DNA from: Methanoculleus horonobensis
Lineage (GTDB): Archaea; Halobacteriota; Methanomicrobia; Methanomicrobiales; Methanoculleaceae
DNA: 64,000 bases
Direction of reading: 5' to 3'
NCBI RefSeq assembly: GCF_001602375.1
Contig: NZ_BCNY01000015.1
Coordinates: 124,001-188,000 of the forward strand
In this document: piece after piece, positions 44,916 through 54,950 of the stretch
Layout: each line of letters starts with the position of its first letter
How positions within the stretch are numbered: the stretch's first letter is position 1
Made by a program: the position numbers and the translations under genes
Notes under the pieces: model-generated
Database searches by the model: none
What the model saw: the letters and a program-made list of their open reading frames with translations, nothing else
Told to the model about the DNA's origin: nothing

Positions 44916-46070
44916 ATGATGCAGGCAGTCATTCTAGCAGCGGGAGAAGGGAGCCGTCTGCGGCCGTTGACGAGGAGCAAGCCCAAGGCCATGCTCCCGG
45001 TCGCAAACCGGCCGATCATCGAGTATGTCATCGACGCCCTCCTGGAGAACGGAATTCGCGATATCGTGGTGGTGGTCGGGTATCGCAAGGAAGAGGTCAT
45101 CCGGCACCTCAACAGGCTCGACGCCCCGATCCAGGTCGTCGTGCAGGAGCGGCAGCTCGGAACCGCGGATGCTCTCCGGGCGGCCGAGTCGGAGATCACG
45201 GACGATTTTCTGGTTCTTCCCGGCGACAACTACATCAACGCCGAATCGATAGCCCGGATCAAGGAGGAGCGGAACGCCATGCTCGTCGCCGAGCACCCGA
45301 ACCCCTCGAACTTCGGGGTCGTCGTGATCAGGAACGGCATCGTCCGCGAGATCGTCGAGAAACCCGAAGACGCCCCGACGTTCACGGTATCGACCGGCGT
45401 CTACTCTTTCACCCCCGACGTCTTCTCCTACATCCAGACGAACGAGATCCCCGACGCGATCGCCGCCATGATCGCATCGGGCCGGCGTATACGGGCGATC
45501 CCGGCAGACGACTGGCAGGACGCCGTCTACCCCTGGGATCTCCTGAAACTGAACAGCCGGATGCTTCGGGAGATCAAACCCGGGATCTCGGGGGAGATCG
45601 ACGCATCCGTCATCCGCCGGGGCACCGTGCGTATCGGCGCCGGGACGACCGTGGGCCCGAACACCGTCATCTACGGCCCCGTCGCCATCGGGAGCAACTG
45701 CAACATCGGCCCGAACTGCGTCATCATGCCCGATACGAGCATCGGCGACCGGGTAGTGCTCGAACCATTCACCTACGTTGGCGACTCGCTCATCATGAAC
45801 GACGTCACGATCGGGTCGCATTCGAGGATCGTCTCGGCGGTCTTCGGCCAGGGGTGCATCCTTGCCGACCACACCACCACCTACCCGTCCGCGAGCCTCC
45901 TCGAGGTCGGCGACCGGATCCAGAAGGAGGAGTTCGGCGCAGTTCTCGGCGAGGGAGTCCGCGCGGCACCATTCACAACGTTTAAGAACTGTATCGCAGG
46001 TAACGGTGTCACCATCGGGGAGAGGAAGACAGTGATCGGCATCATCGAGGACGGCACGCGGGTGATGTAG
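44916..46070 (+). CDS. GlmU-like paralog lacking acetyltransferase residues
   Basis: A 384-residue relative of the previous gene with nucleotidyltransferase motif LAAGEGSRLRPLTRSKPKAML and a beta-helix domain. The block corresponding to HFNYIGDS reads SHSRIVSAVFG here and the Asn-Leu-Arg segment is missing, so the acetyl-transfer function seems lost. It may be a UDP-sugar or dTDP-sugar pyrophosphorylase, or a regulatory subunit. Tandem ATGs lie one base after the upstream stop (GTGATATGATG), so it is made together with GlmU. Confidence 0.85.
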   Translation: MMQAVILAAGEGSRLRPLTRSKPKAMLPVANRPIIEYVIDALLENGIRDIVVVVGYRKEEVIRHLNRLDAPIQVVVQERQLGTADALRAAESEITDDFLVLPGDNYINAESIARIKEERNAMLVAEHPNPSNFGVVVIRNGIVREIVEKPEDAPTFTVSTGVYSFTPDVFSYIQTNEIPDAIAAMIASGRRIRAIPADDWQDAVYPWDLLKLNSRMLREIKPGISGEIDASVIRRGTVRIGAGTTVGPNTVIYGPVAIGSNCNIGPNCVIMPDTSIGDRVVLEPFTYVGDSLIMNDVTIGSHSRIVSAVFGQGCILADHTTTYPSASLLEVGDRIQKEEFGAVLGEGVRAAPFTTFKNCIAGNGVTIGERKTVIGIIEDGTRVM

Positions 46071-47810
46071 ATGTGCGGGATCGTTGGTTATATCGGGAGA
46101 CGGGATGCAACCCCGGTTCTGATCCAGGGGCTGAAGCGGCTTGAGTACCGGGGTTACGACTCCTTCGGGATCGCGACGGTCGGGAGCGCAATCGAGATCT
46201 ACAAGAAGACCGGCCGCATCTCGGACGGCGAGGCCGGGGCGGCCGATCTCCGCGGATCCACCGGAATCGGGCATACCCGTTGGGCCACTCACGGTGAACC
46301 GAACGACCTCAACGCCCACCCGCACACCGACTGCTCGGGAAGGATCGCCGTGGTGCACAACGGGGTCATCGAGAACTACGGCGAACTGAAGCGGCAGCTC
46401 GAAGGACGCGGCCACACCTTCCGGTCGGAGACCGACACCGAGGTGATCGCCCACCTCATCGAGGAGCACTACGATGGCGATCTCCTCGCGGCGGTCAACG
46501 CGACCCTCCCCCTGCTCCGGGGCTCGTATGCCGTCCTCGCGATCGCGGAAGATACACAGAGAATCGTCGCCGCCCGCGATGCGAGCCCGCTCGTCCTCGG
46601 CATCGGGGATGCCGAGGTCTTCGCCGCCTCGGATATGACGCCGCTCCTCGAGTACACCGAACGCGTGATCTTCCTCGAAGACGGGGACGTCGCCGATCTC
46701 ACGCCCGGCCGCTACACGGTCTACCACAACGGCCAAACAGTGGAGCGCCCGATCGAACTGATCAACTGGTGCGTCGAGGATACCCGGAAGGGCGGGTTCG
46801 CCCATTACATGCTAAAAGAGATCTACGAGCAGCCCCAGTCATTCTACGAGACCATCAGGGCGGGCATCGACGAGCGCGTGCAGCGGATGGTCACGGAGGC
46901 CGACGAGATCACCCTGGTCGCGTGCGGGACGTCCTACCACACCGCCCTGGTCTTCAAGTACCTGGCCGAACCGCTCTGCGGCATACCGGTACGCGTCGAG
47001 ATGGGATCGGAGTTCAAGTACTTCACCCCGCCCCTCCACGGCCTCGCGATCGCGGTCTCGCAGTCAGGGGAGACGGCGGACACGATCGCCGCCCTGAAGA
47101 TGGCGAAAGCCCGCAACTGCCCGACGCTCGCCATCACCAACATGCAGGGGAGCACGGTCACCCGGGTTGCGGACGAGACGCTCCTGATGCGGGCCGGCCC
47201 CGAGATCGGCGTCGCCGCGACCAAGTCCTACACGGCGCAGCTTGCGGCGCTGATGCAGATAGTCAACCTGCGCTGCGAGGGGGCGTTCGACGATGCCCTC
47301 TCGCACGCGCACCTGGCCATCGGCGACGCCCTCCTCCAGGACATCCACGAGGCAGTCGCCCTCTGCTCGAAGGCCGAACACGTCTTCTTCGTGGGGAGAG
47401 GGCCGTTCTATCCGGTCTCGATGGAAGGCGCCCTGAAGATGAAGGAGATCAGTTACGTCCACGCCGAGGGGTATGCAGCGGGAGAACTGAAGCACGGGCC
47501 GTTTGCCCTGCTCACCCCCGAGACGCCGGTCGTCGCCATCTGCACCCCCGGTTCGACCTACGGCGTGATGGCCTCGAACATCAAGGAGATGAAGGCGAGG
47601 AAAGCCCCGGTCATCGCGCTCGGGGTTGCCGGCGATACGGAACTTGCCGAGATCGTGGACATCTTCATCCCCATTCCGAACACACATCTTCTGGTACAGG
47701 TGCTGACCGCGTCGGTCATCCTGCAGCTGCTTGCTTACCACACCGCATGTGCCCTGCAGCGGGACGTCGACAAGCCGCGAAACCTGGCAAAGAGCGTGAC
47801 CGTTGAATGA
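46071..47810 (+). CDS. glmS: Glutamine-fructose-6-phosphate aminotransferase
   Basis: A 579-residue enzyme: Cys2 nucleophile in MCGIVGYIG, the glutaminase His/Arg region [10 protein letters not shown], then two SIS domains with [11 protein letters not shown] and a C-terminal [13 protein letters not shown] and [15 protein letters not shown]. It makes glucosamine-6-phosphate for the pathway encoded around it. It starts one base after the upstream stop. Confidence 0.97.
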   Translation: MCGIVGYIGRRDATPVLIQGLKRLEYRGYDSFGIATVGSAIEIYKKTGRISDGEAGAADLRGSTGIGHTRWATHGEPNDLNAHPHTDCSGRIAVVHNGVIENYGELKRQLEGRGHTFRSETDTEVIAHLIEEHYDGDLLAAVNATLPLLRGSYAVLAIAEDTQRIVAARDASPLVLGIGDAEVFAASDMTPLLEYTERVIFLEDGDVADLTPGRYTVYHNGQTVERPIELINWCVEDTRKGGFAHYMLKEIYEQPQSFYETIRAGIDERVQRMVTEADEITLVACGTSYHTALVFKYLAEPLCGIPVRVEMGSEFKYFTPPLHGLAIAVSQSGETADTIAALKMAKARNCPTLAITNMQGSTVTRVADETLLMRAGPEIGVAATKSYTAQLAALMQIVNLRCEGAFDDALSHAHLAIGDALLQDIHEAVALCSKAEHVFFVGRGPFYPVSMEGALKMKEISYVHAEGYAAGELKHGPFALLTPETPVVAICTPGSTYGVMASNIKEMKARKAPVIALGVAGDTELAEIVDIFIPIPNTHLLVQVLTASVILQLLAYHTACALQRDVDKPRNLAKSVTVE

Positions 47811-48406
47811 TTGAGTATGGACGTAACGCCCTCGGCGAGGGGGCGACGATATTCGAGCCGGTGACCGTCGGGTTTCCCTCCCGCGACCGGATGGGAGAGA
47901 GCGACTACCCCGGCACCACCATCGGGAGGGGGGCCGTCCTCCGGTCGGGCACGATCATCTACTGCGACGTCGTGATCGGCGATGCCTTTCAGACCGGCCA
48001 TAACGTGCTGATCCGCGAAAAGACGACCATCGGCGACCGCGTGGCGATCGGGACGGCGGCGGTGATCGAGGGCGACTGCACGATCGGCGACGATGTCCGG
48101 CTCCAGAGCCTGGTCTACGTCCCCACCGGCGCCCGGATCGGGGAACGGGTCTTCGTGGGCCCGAACGCCGTGCTGACGAACGACCGCTACCCGCCCGGCC
48201 CGCACGAATCCCTCCGGGGGCCGGTGATCGGGAACGATGCCGTCATCGGTGCGAACGCGACGATCCTCCCCGGCGTCACCGTTGGAGAGGGAGCGTTCGT
48301 CGCCGCGGGAGCGGTGGTGACGAAGGATGTCCCGCCCGGGATGCTCGCGGTGGGGACTCCCGCACGGTTCCGGCCGCTCCCCCCTGAAGCGAGGCGGTGC
48401 CGGTGA
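47807..48406 (+). CDS. WbpD-like acetyltransferase (left-handed beta-helix)
   Basis: A 199-residue hexapeptide-repeat protein (repeats such as [28 protein letters not shown]). The [18 protein letters not shown] loop and the C-terminal [11 protein letters not shown] match WbpD-type 3-N-acetyltransferases of UDP-2,3-diamino sugars. Start ATGA overlaps glmS. Paired with the downstream aminotransferase it suggests synthesis of a 3-acetamido sugar. Substrate is inference. Confidence 0.8.
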   Translation: MIEYGRNALGEGATIFEPVTVGFPSRDRMGESDYPGTTIGRGAVLRSGTIIYCDVVIGDAFQTGHNVLIREKTTIGDRVAIGTAAVIEGDCTIGDDVRLQSLVYVPTGARIGERVFVGPNAVLTNDRYPPGPHESLRGPVIGNDAVIGANATILPGVTVGEGAFVAAGAVVTKDVPPGMLAVGTPARFRPLPPEARRCR

Positions 48407-49494
48407 AGGTTCCCATTGCCCGGCCGCTCGTCGGCGAGGAGGAGATCACGGCTGTCGCCGCTGTGATGCGGTCGGGGATGCTCGCCCAGGGCTCGGTCGT
48501 CACGGAGTTCGAGTCGCGGTTCGCCGAATACTGCGGTGCCGCCCACGCCGTCGGCGTCAACTCGGGCACCGCGGCGCTCCATGCGGCTCTCCTCGCCGCG
48601 GGCGTCGGGCCGGGGGACTCGGTGGTCGTCCCGGCGTTCACGTTCTTTGCGACGGCGTCCGCGGTCTCGATGTGCGGGGCGACGCCGCTCTTTGCGGACG
48701 TCGATCCTGCGACGTTCAACATCGACCCCGACTCGGTCGCGGCCCTCGTCCGCCCCGAGACCCGGGCGGTCGTCGGCGTCCACCTCTTCGGGCAGCCGTT
48801 CGACGTCGGTGCGGTTCGCGAGGTCTGTGATGACCGTAGCCTCATCCTCGTCGAGGACGCGGCCCAGGCGCACGGCGCGGAGTATCACGGGAAGCGGGCG
48901 GGGAGCCTCGCCGATATCGGCTGCTTCTCGTTTTATCCGACGAAGAACATGACCACCGGCGAGGGCGGCATGGTCACGACCGACGACGATGCCCTTGCGG
49001 AACGCGTCCGGCTCCTCATCAACCACGGCCAGAGCCAGAAGTACCTTCACTCGGCGATCGGCTACAACTACCGGATGACGAACATCGACGCCGCGATCGG
49101 CCTCGTGCAGCTCGGCCGGCTCGAGGGCTTCAACGAGCGCCGGATCGCGAACGCCCGGTACCTCGACCGCCACCTCGCGGGCACGGGGCTCGCGACGCCC
49201 TGCGTCGCACCGGGCGTCCGGCACGTCTACCACCAGTACGTCGTGAAGGTTCCCGGCGATTATCCACTCTCAAGGGACGCGTTCATGAACGCTCTCGCAG
49301 AGCGGGGGATCGGGACCGCCGTCCACTACCCCATCCCCGTCAACCGGCAGCCGGTCTACGAGAGCGAGCCCGCTTCCTGCCCGGTATCGGACAGCCTCGC
49401 GGCATCGGTCGTGAGCCTGCCCGTTCATCCGGCGGTGACGGACGAAGAACTGGCGTATATCTGCGATATGGTGCGAGAACTCCAGACCCCATAA
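48403..49494 (+). CDS. DegT/DnrJ/EryC1/StrS aminotransferase (WbpE-like)
   Basis: A 363-residue PLP enzyme of the sugar aminotransferase family. The PLP lysine is in [13 protein letters not shown] near 184, preceded by [10 protein letters not shown] and followed by the [12 protein letters not shown] segment. These enzymes put an amino group on a keto-sugar nucleotide. GTG 48403 overlaps the upstream stop; GTG 48397 is possible. Its place between an acetyltransferase and a glycosyltransferase fits a 3-amino-sugar step, as WbpE does in GlcNAc3NAcA synthesis. Confidence 0.9.
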   Translation: MKVPIARPLVGEEEITAVAAVMRSGMLAQGSVVTEFESRFAEYCGAAHAVGVNSGTAALHAALLAAGVGPGDSVVVPAFTFFATASAVSMCGATPLFADVDPATFNIDPDSVAALVRPETRAVVGVHLFGQPFDVGAVREVCDDRSLILVEDAAQAHGAEYHGKRAGSLADIGCFSFYPTKNMTTGEGGMVTTDDDALAERVRLLINHGQSQKYLHSAIGYNYRMTNIDAAIGLVQLGRLEGFNERRIANARYLDRHLAGTGLATPCVAPGVRHVYHQYVVKVPGDYPLSRDAFMNALAERGIGTAVHYPIPVNRQPVYESEPASCPVSDSLAASVVSLPVHPAVTDEELAYICDMVRELQTP

Positions 49495-49514
49495 GCCACT
49501 AACCTACGATAACG

Positions 49515-50657
49515 ATGAAGATCCTCCTCGTCTCCACTCAGGACTACATTCACCACCCGATCCCCTCGAGGCACCACAACATCTTCGAGGAGCTCGCGAA
49601 ACGGCACGAGGTTCATGTCCCGCACTTCCATGTCAGCCGGGGCAAGGAGCGCGAGACCCTTCTTCACGTCCATGAGGCGACACGGTTTCCCGTCGAGAGC
49701 CCGTTCCTCCACTACACCCTGAACGCACCCTGCCACTACCGGGTCATCAGCGAGATCATCCGCGACCACGAGATCGACGTCGTCGTCGGGGCTCACGTCC
49801 TTGCGGGGACGGCGATGGTCCGGGCGGCGAAGAAGTCCGGCGTCCCGGTGGTCTTCGACCTCAAAGACTGGTTCCCCGACTCCGCCGCTGCCTACTACAA
49901 AAATCCCGCGATTAAGTGGGTGCTCCGGGAAGGCGTCCTCAATATCACCCGCTACAACCTGGACCACAGCGACGTCGTCACGACGGTCTCCCCGGGGCTC
50001 GTCGAGAAACTCAGGGGCTACGGCTACGAGGCCGAGTTGATCACGAACGGCGTCGACACCGACCTCTTCCGCCCAACCGACGATGGGACGATGCGCTCGG
50101 CACTCGGGATCGCTCCCGATGCCTTCGTGCTCGGGTTTGCAGGGGCGGTCGAGCGGTGGTATGCCCTCGACGAGGTGATCCGGGCATTCCCGGAGATCCT
50201 CGAGAAGCACCCGAACGCGGAACTCCTGATCGTCGGCGGTTCGCTCTTCACCGGCTACCTGGACGAACTGCAGGCACTCGCTGCCCGACTCGGGGTCGCC
50301 GGCAGGGTGCACTTCACCGGTGCCGTCGACTACCGCGACCTCCCCGGCTACATCGCGCCGATGAACCTCTGCCTCATCCCGCTCTCTCCACCCCAGTGGA
50401 TCGATATCGCGCTCCCGAACAAGTACTTCGAGTACTCGGCATGCGGAAAACCGATCCTCTCGACCCCCATCCCCGATATGCTCCGGATGGGCGGCGACCA
50501 TATCGCCGTCTACCGGAATAAAGTTGAGTTCCTCGAGCGTGTCGACGAACAGGCTCTCTCCCCGGGGCGGTGCCCGGCCGGGGTGGAGGAGCACAGCTGG
50601 AAGAAGAAGGCCGAGGCATTCGAGAAGATCTTCGAGCGGGTGACGGGAACACGCTGA
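49515..50657 (+). CDS. Glycosyltransferase family 4/1
   Basis: A 380-residue GT-B enzyme with a Rossmann N-domain (MKILLVSTQDYIHHP, then HPIPSRHHNI) and the GT4 C-domain (GVDTDLFRP, FAGAVERWYALDEVI, IADIALPNKYFEYSACGKPI). It probably adds a sugar to a dolichol-linked precursor on the cytoplasmic side. It is followed by AglB, consistent with N-glycan assembly. Confidence 0.9.
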   Translation: MKILLVSTQDYIHHPIPSRHHNIFEELAKRHEVHVPHFHVSRGKERETLLHVHEATRFPVESPFLHYTLNAPCHYRVISEIIRDHEIDVVVGAHVLAGTAMVRAAKKSGVPVVFDLKDWFPDSAAAYYKNPAIKWVLREGVLNITRYNLDHSDVVTTVSPGLVEKLRGYGYEAELITNGVDTDLFRPTDDGTMRSALGIAPDAFVLGFAGAVERWYALDEVIRAFPEILEKHPNAELLIVGGSLFTGYLDELQALAARLGVAGRVHFTGAVDYRDLPGYIAPMNLCLIPLSPPQWIDIALPNKYFEYSACGKPILSTPIPDMLRMGGDHIAVYRNKVEFLERVDEQALSPGRCPAGVEEHSWKKKAEAFEKIFERVTGTR

Positions 50658-50691
50658 AATTCACTCTTTTTCCGGCGTCGCGGATACGCCA

Positions 50692-50702
50692 AGGTTATTA
50701 AT
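50692..50702 (+). promoter_or_regulatory. TATA-like element of aglB
   Basis: GGTTATTAAT about 40 bases before ATG 50741; AAGGAG (50729-50734) is the ribosome-binding site. Confidence 0.5.
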
Positions 50703-50740
50703 GGTTCGAAGGGAAACAGATTCGTAACAAGGAGTGTCCG

Positions 50741-53386
50741 ATGGCTCAGATGGATCTCAAGAAGTACCAACCATACATCATCATTGGTATCATCATTCTA
50801 TTCGCCCTGCTCACGCTCTGGACGCGGGGCATCCCTTCGGAAGGCCTGGTGACCGCCGAAGGCGTCAATCTCCTCGGCAACGACCCCTGGTACAGCCTCC
50901 GCCAGGTGGAGCAGAGCGTCGCGAACTTCCCCGGCTACGCCTGGTTCGACGCCATGACACTCTACCCGTCCGGCGACGTCGTCTACTGGGGACCGCTCTT
51001 CGTTCAGATCGCAGCAGCGCTCTGCGTCCTCACCGGCGCGGCGACGCGCCCCGAGATCATGCTGGTCGCGTCCTGGGTTCCGCCGCTGATGGCCGTCGCG
51101 ATGGTCCCGGTCATCTACCTGCTCGCGAGAAAGATTGCCGACTGGAAGACCGGCCTCATCGCAGCGGGCCTGATTGCGGTCATCGGCAGCAACTACGCCT
51201 ACCGATCCCTCTTCGGGTTCGTCGACCACCATATCGCGGAGACACTCTTCTCGACGATCTTCGTCCTCGCCTACGTCACGGCGCTGCTCGCGGCACGCGA
51301 CCGGCCGCTCTCCCCGAAGAATGTTGAGACCCTGAAGATCCCGGTTATCACAGCGGCTCTCGCCGGTGTCGCGTACCTCCTCGGGTTCTTCAACATGCCG
51401 ACGATGGTTCTCTTCGCACTCATCGTTGTAGCCTTCACTCTGGTCCAGTTCATCCTCGACTTCTTCCAGGAGAGATCGAGCGAGTATCTGGTTCTCGTAA
51501 ACGCCGTTGTCTTCGGTGTCGTCATCATCGGGGCGGCGGCATTCGGCTTCCCGCACTCTGGACTCGGCCTCTCCCTGTACAGCGTCGGGCACGTCATTGC
51601 TTACGCCGGCCTCATCGCAGGCACGCTCGCGCTCTACGGGCTCTCGGTCTTCCTGAAAGACCGCCCGAAGTACTACTATCCGGCCGCGCTCGCGGCCGTC
51701 GCGGCGCTCGCCGTCGCGGTGCTCTACATCGCTCTGCCGGAGATTTACGGCCTCCTGATCTCGAGCCTTGTTGCCTTCTTCGGGGAGGCTGCGATCACCA
51801 CGACCGTCCAGGAAGCCCGGGCCTGGTCGTTTGCCGCCGCCTGGGCAACGTTCCACTGGGGCCTCGTCCTCTCGGCCGGCGGGGCTGCCACCCTCGTCTG
51901 GCTGAATCGCCAGAGGGTGAACCCGGCCCACGTCTTCGTCCTGATCTGGTCGGCGATCATCCTGGCATCGACGGCCGCGCACGTCCGGTACGAGTACTAC
52001 CTCGCCGCAAACATCGCCCTGCTCGCGGCGGTCTTTGCAGGCGCAGTCATAAACGCGACCTGGAAAGATATTGCACGTCTCCTCGGGAGAGAGAGCGGCA
52101 GCAAGGCCACCCCCGCACCTGAAGCCGCCGAAAAGCAGGAGATGCCAAAGAAAGGCAAGAAGGGCGGCAAGGCTCCCGATACCCGGAAGGCAAAGGCCAC
52201 CAGGCGTGACCAGCCGGATTATCTCAAAGTCGGAGCGCTCGCCGTGGTCGTTGTCGTTACGCTCATCTTTGCCGGGACATCTCTCATGGGGAACATCGCT
52301 CTCGCCACCGGCGCGAAATATTCCGGCATGGACTCACAATGGATGGAGGCCCTTGAGTGGATGGGCGAGAACACGCCCGACCCCGGCGTCGACTATTACG
52401 CGATCCATGACCGGAACACCTTCACCTACCCCGAAGAGTCCTACGGCGTCATGTCCTGGTGGGACTACGGCCACTGGATCACCTTCGTTGCGAAGCGGAT
52501 CCCGAACAACAACCCCTTCCAGCACGGGGTCTCGGGACCGAACGGCTCCGCGACCTACCTCGTCTCGACCGATGAAGAGGCCGCAAACCGGATCCTCGAC
52601 AACATCGGCACCCGCTACGTCATCACCGACATCCAGCTCGACACCTCGAAGTTCCACGCCCCGGCGACCTGGGCCGATCCCGCCGTGGGTCAGGAACCCT
52701 TCCAGCCCTACTTCCTCCTCCCGGTGAGCGCGGGCTCGTCGGAGTACCAGGCGGTGCCGTTCAACACCCAGGAGTACTACCTGACGATGGTCTCCCGGCT
52801 CCATAACTTCGACGGCTCCATGACCGATCCGACAGAGGCATCGGTGATCTACGCCGAGTACCTGGAGCCGGCCGCGGCAAACGCCTCGCTTCCCGTCATC
52901 ACCCGCACCCAGCAGATGAACGCCACGGAAGGTGCGGCCGCGGTGGAGGCCTACAACAGGAACGCGCCGGCAGGCTCGCACGCGACGCTCCTGAACATGT
53001 ACTACCAGTTCCGGGGGGACTCGGTTCTCCAGCCGCTCGAGCGGGTGCCGGCGCTCCAGCACTACCGGCTCGTTCACGAGACGCCCGGAAACGTCTTCGG
53101 CAACGTCGGTGAAGACGGGCCTGACCTGAAGCACGTCAAGATATTCGAGTACGTCCCCGGTGCCACCATCCAGGGCGACGGGATCATCGAAGTTCCCATC
53201 GTCACGAACGCCGGCCGTGAGTTTACCTACCGGCAGGAGAGCGTGAACGGTACGTTCGTCGTCCCGTACGCAACGTCCGGGTGGTCGGGCGAGGTGAAGG
53301 CGACCGGGCAGTACCGGATTGCGGGCACCGGACAGACGTTCGATGTCACCGAAGAGGATATCCAGCAGGGACGCACCATCAACTGA
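50741..53386 (+). CDS. aglB: Oligosaccharyltransferase AglB (STT3)
   Basis: An 881-residue integral membrane enzyme. At least ten hydrophobic helices fill residues 1 to about 530, with acidic motifs in external loops (NDPWYSLR near 48, GFVDHHIAE near 165). The soluble C-domain starts with the signature MSWWDYGHWI near 572-581, which binds the acceptor sequon. Residues about 455-485 form a lysine/proline-rich insert between helices. The enzyme transfers lipid-linked glycan to Asn of secreted proteins. It is the last gene of the glycosylation cluster. Confidence 0.96.
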   Translation: MAQMDLKKYQPYIIIGIIILFALLTLWTRGIPSEGLVTAEGVNLLGNDPWYSLRQVEQSVANFPGYAWFDAMTLYPSGDVVYWGPLFVQIAAALCVLTGAATRPEIMLVASWVPPLMAVAMVPVIYLLARKIADWKTGLIAAGLIAVIGSNYAYRSLFGFVDHHIAETLFSTIFVLAYVTALLAARDRPLSPKNVETLKIPVITAALAGVAYLLGFFNMPTMVLFALIVVAFTLVQFILDFFQERSSEYLVLVNAVVFGVVIIGAAAFGFPHSGLGLSLYSVGHVIAYAGLIAGTLALYGLSVFLKDRPKYYYPAALAAVAALAVAVLYIALPEIYGLLISSLVAFFGEAAITTTVQEARAWSFAAAWATFHWGLVLSAGGAATLVWLNRQRVNPAHVFVLIWSAIILASTAAHVRYEYYLAANIALLAAVFAGAVINATWKDIARLLGRESGSKATPAPEAAEKQEMPKKGKKGGKAPDTRKAKATRRDQPDYLKVGALAVVVVVTLIFAGTSLMGNIALATGAKYSGMDSQWMEALEWMGENTPDPGVDYYAIHDRNTFTYPEESYGVMSWWDYGHWITFVAKRIPNNNPFQHGVSGPNGSATYLVSTDEEAANRILDNIGTRYVITDIQLDTSKFHAPATWADPAVGQEPFQPYFLLPVSAGSSEYQAVPFNTQEYYLTMVSRLHNFDGSMTDPTEASVIYAEYLEPAAANASLPVITRTQQMNATEGAAAVEAYNRNAPAGSHATLLNMYYQFRGDSVLQPLERVPALQHYRLVHETPGNVFGNVGEDGPDLKHVKIFEYVPGATIQGDGIIEVPIVTNAGREFTYRQESVNGTFVVPYATSGWSGEVKATGQYRIAGTGQTFDVTEEDIQQGRTIN

Positions 53387-53391
53387 CGAGG

Positions 53392-54360
53392 ATGCGGTCT
53401 TCAGTCATTTACGGTGACATCTTCACCAGGCACGACATGGAGGCTCACCCCGAGTCGGGTGCCCGGTTACGGGCGGCCCTCTCGGGGATCCCGAAAAACG
53501 TGAGGTGGCGTGCTCCCGTCCGCGCCACCGAGAGCGATCTCGAACGGGTTCACGACCCGCGATACATCAGGTGGGTGCGGAAGATGGCGACGGGAACCTG
53601 TTTTCTGGACGTGAACACCTACGTCACCTGTCACTCCTTCGATGCTGCATCCTATGCCGCCGGATCGACCTTTGCCGCAGTAGAACGCACACTCGACGGC
53701 GAGCACCTCTTCGCCCTGGTTCGTCCCCCGGGCCACCATGCCGAACCCGATCGCGCGATGGGGTTCTGCATCTTCAACAACGCCGCCATCGCAGCGGCGA
53801 AAGCACTCTTATCGGTCGACCGGGTGGCGATCCTCGACTGGGACCTGCACCACGGCAACGGCACCCAGACGGCTTTCTACGGGAGCGACCGGGTGCTCTA
53901 CTGCTCGGTGCACGAGGAGAACAGTTTCCCGAAGACCGGGTGGGTGGACGAGATCGGCACCGGCGCGGGCCGGGGCTACACCCTCAATGCCCCGCTCGCG
54001 GCAGGCTCGACCATCGCCGATTACGCGCATGTCTTCGACGAGGTCTTCGTCCCGGCGATCGCCCGGTTCCGCCCCGACGTCCTGATCGTCTCGGCCGGGC
54101 AGGATGGCCTCGCCGACGACGAGCACGGGAGGATGAACCTCGAACCCGACGATTACGGCGTGCTTGCCGGGATGCTCGCCGACGGCACGGATCTCCCCCT
54201 CGCGTTGACGCTCGAAGGTGGCTACGGGCCGTCGATCGGGGAGGCGATTCATGCAATCTTCGAGGCCCTCGCGGGGAAGCGGTTCGAGACGGCGGAGAGA
54301 CCGCTGAACCGGGGGACGGAAAGGGTCACGGACCTCCTGAAGAAAGTCAGGTTTTGTTAA
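53392..54360 (+). CDS. Histone-deacetylase/AcuC-family protein
   Basis: A 322-residue zinc amidohydrolase of the HDAC superfamily. Zn and catalytic motifs are RPPGHHAE (near 122), DWDLHHGNG, and QDGLADDEHG plus LEGGYG. It should remove acetyl groups from lysine, polyamine or another amide. ATG 53392 follows the aglB stop by five bases, so it may be expressed with the glycosylation genes; whether it touches that pathway is unknown. Confidence 0.9.
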   Translation: MRSSVIYGDIFTRHDMEAHPESGARLRAALSGIPKNVRWRAPVRATESDLERVHDPRYIRWVRKMATGTCFLDVNTYVTCHSFDAASYAAGSTFAAVERTLDGEHLFALVRPPGHHAEPDRAMGFCIFNNAAIAAAKALLSVDRVAILDWDLHHGNGTQTAFYGSDRVLYCSVHEENSFPKTGWVDEIGTGAGRGYTLNAPLAAGSTIADYAHVFDEVFVPAIARFRPDVLIVSAGQDGLADDEHGRMNLEPDDYGVLAGMLADGTDLPLALTLEGGYGPSIGEAIHAIFEALAGKRFETAERPLNRGTERVTDLLKKVRFC

Positions 54361-54458
54361 GAAGAGAACTGCCCCGGGGCCGATACTCCGGCAGCCAGAG
54401 GGGAGCACCGGCGCGGAAGAGCGTGGGTGATCTTTCCCAAAAGAGGAAGTCGTTCTTC

Positions 54459-54472
54459 GCACCAATCGGTGC
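54459..54472. repeat. Hairpin GCACC-AATC-GGTGC
   Basis: Five-base perfect stem with a four-base loop. Confidence 0.6.
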
Positions 54473-54515
54473 TCAAACTCGCTACGCTCGATCTCCAGTT
54501 CTAACGAACCATCAC

Positions 54516-54537
54516 ACTTCACGGCTTCACGTGAAGT
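54516..54537. repeat. Hairpin ACTTCACG / CGTGAAGT
   Basis: Eight-base perfect stem with a six-base loop GCTTCA, within CACTTCACGGCTTCACGTGAAG. Confidence 0.7.
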
Positions 54538-54652
54538 AACGATGCGTGGATGATGAAACGGCTGCAATCTTGAAAAGCCCAATATAGTGGACCGTGGAGA
54601 TATCGCCATCGGGGGAAGGGGCTGACGGGGAGGACGACGTTCCGGAGAACGA

Positions 54653-54721
54653 CTGTCCGCAGGACAGGAGTTCGAGAAGCCGTCAGGCTTCGAGGAACGG
54701 AGTTCGACCACCGTCAGGTGG
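54653..54721. repeat. Three hairpins, two with GTCA loops
   Basis: CTGTCC-GCA-GGACAG (54653-54667), GAAGCC-GTCA-GGCTTC (54676-54691) and CCACC-GTCA-GGTGG (54708-54721). Each stem is perfect. GAGTTCGA follows the first and precedes the third, giving a loose tandem unit of about 30 bases. Confidence 0.75.
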
Positions 54722-54742
54722 GGAGGGGGAGACCCCCTCCCC
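54720..54742. repeat. 10-bp perfect hairpin GGGGAGGGGG / CCCCCTCCCC
   Basis: Ten perfect G-C/A-T pairs with a three-base AGA loop, the strongest hairpin in the window. Confidence 0.8.
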
Positions 54743-54807
54743 TGTCTCTTACGCGCGAAGAACCGCATACCTCATCGACCCCAACCCCACCCGGCCTCCG
54801 GCCTCCT

Positions 54808-54827
54808 CCCCCGCCCCAGGGCGGGGG
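54808..54827. repeat. 8-9-bp hairpin CCCCCGCC / GGCGGGGG
   Basis: Eight perfect pairs and a CCAG loop, or nine pairs and a two-base loop, right before the YcaO gene's far intergenic region. Confidence 0.75.
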
Positions 54828-54950
54828 CAGTCATGGCGATACCCGGTGGAAAGCCGTGCCTCTGAGTACCCCCCTGATTGCGGCCATCTGGGGCAAGCAG
54901 GGAGGGTTCAACAAGGCCCGATGTCCAAGTGTTAAGCGCTGGCAAACTCC

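Noticed and set aside
54594..54935. 113-codon frame in the hairpin region
   Set aside because: Reads through several perfect hairpins and shows a Pro/Ser/Arg-rich low-complexity peptide.
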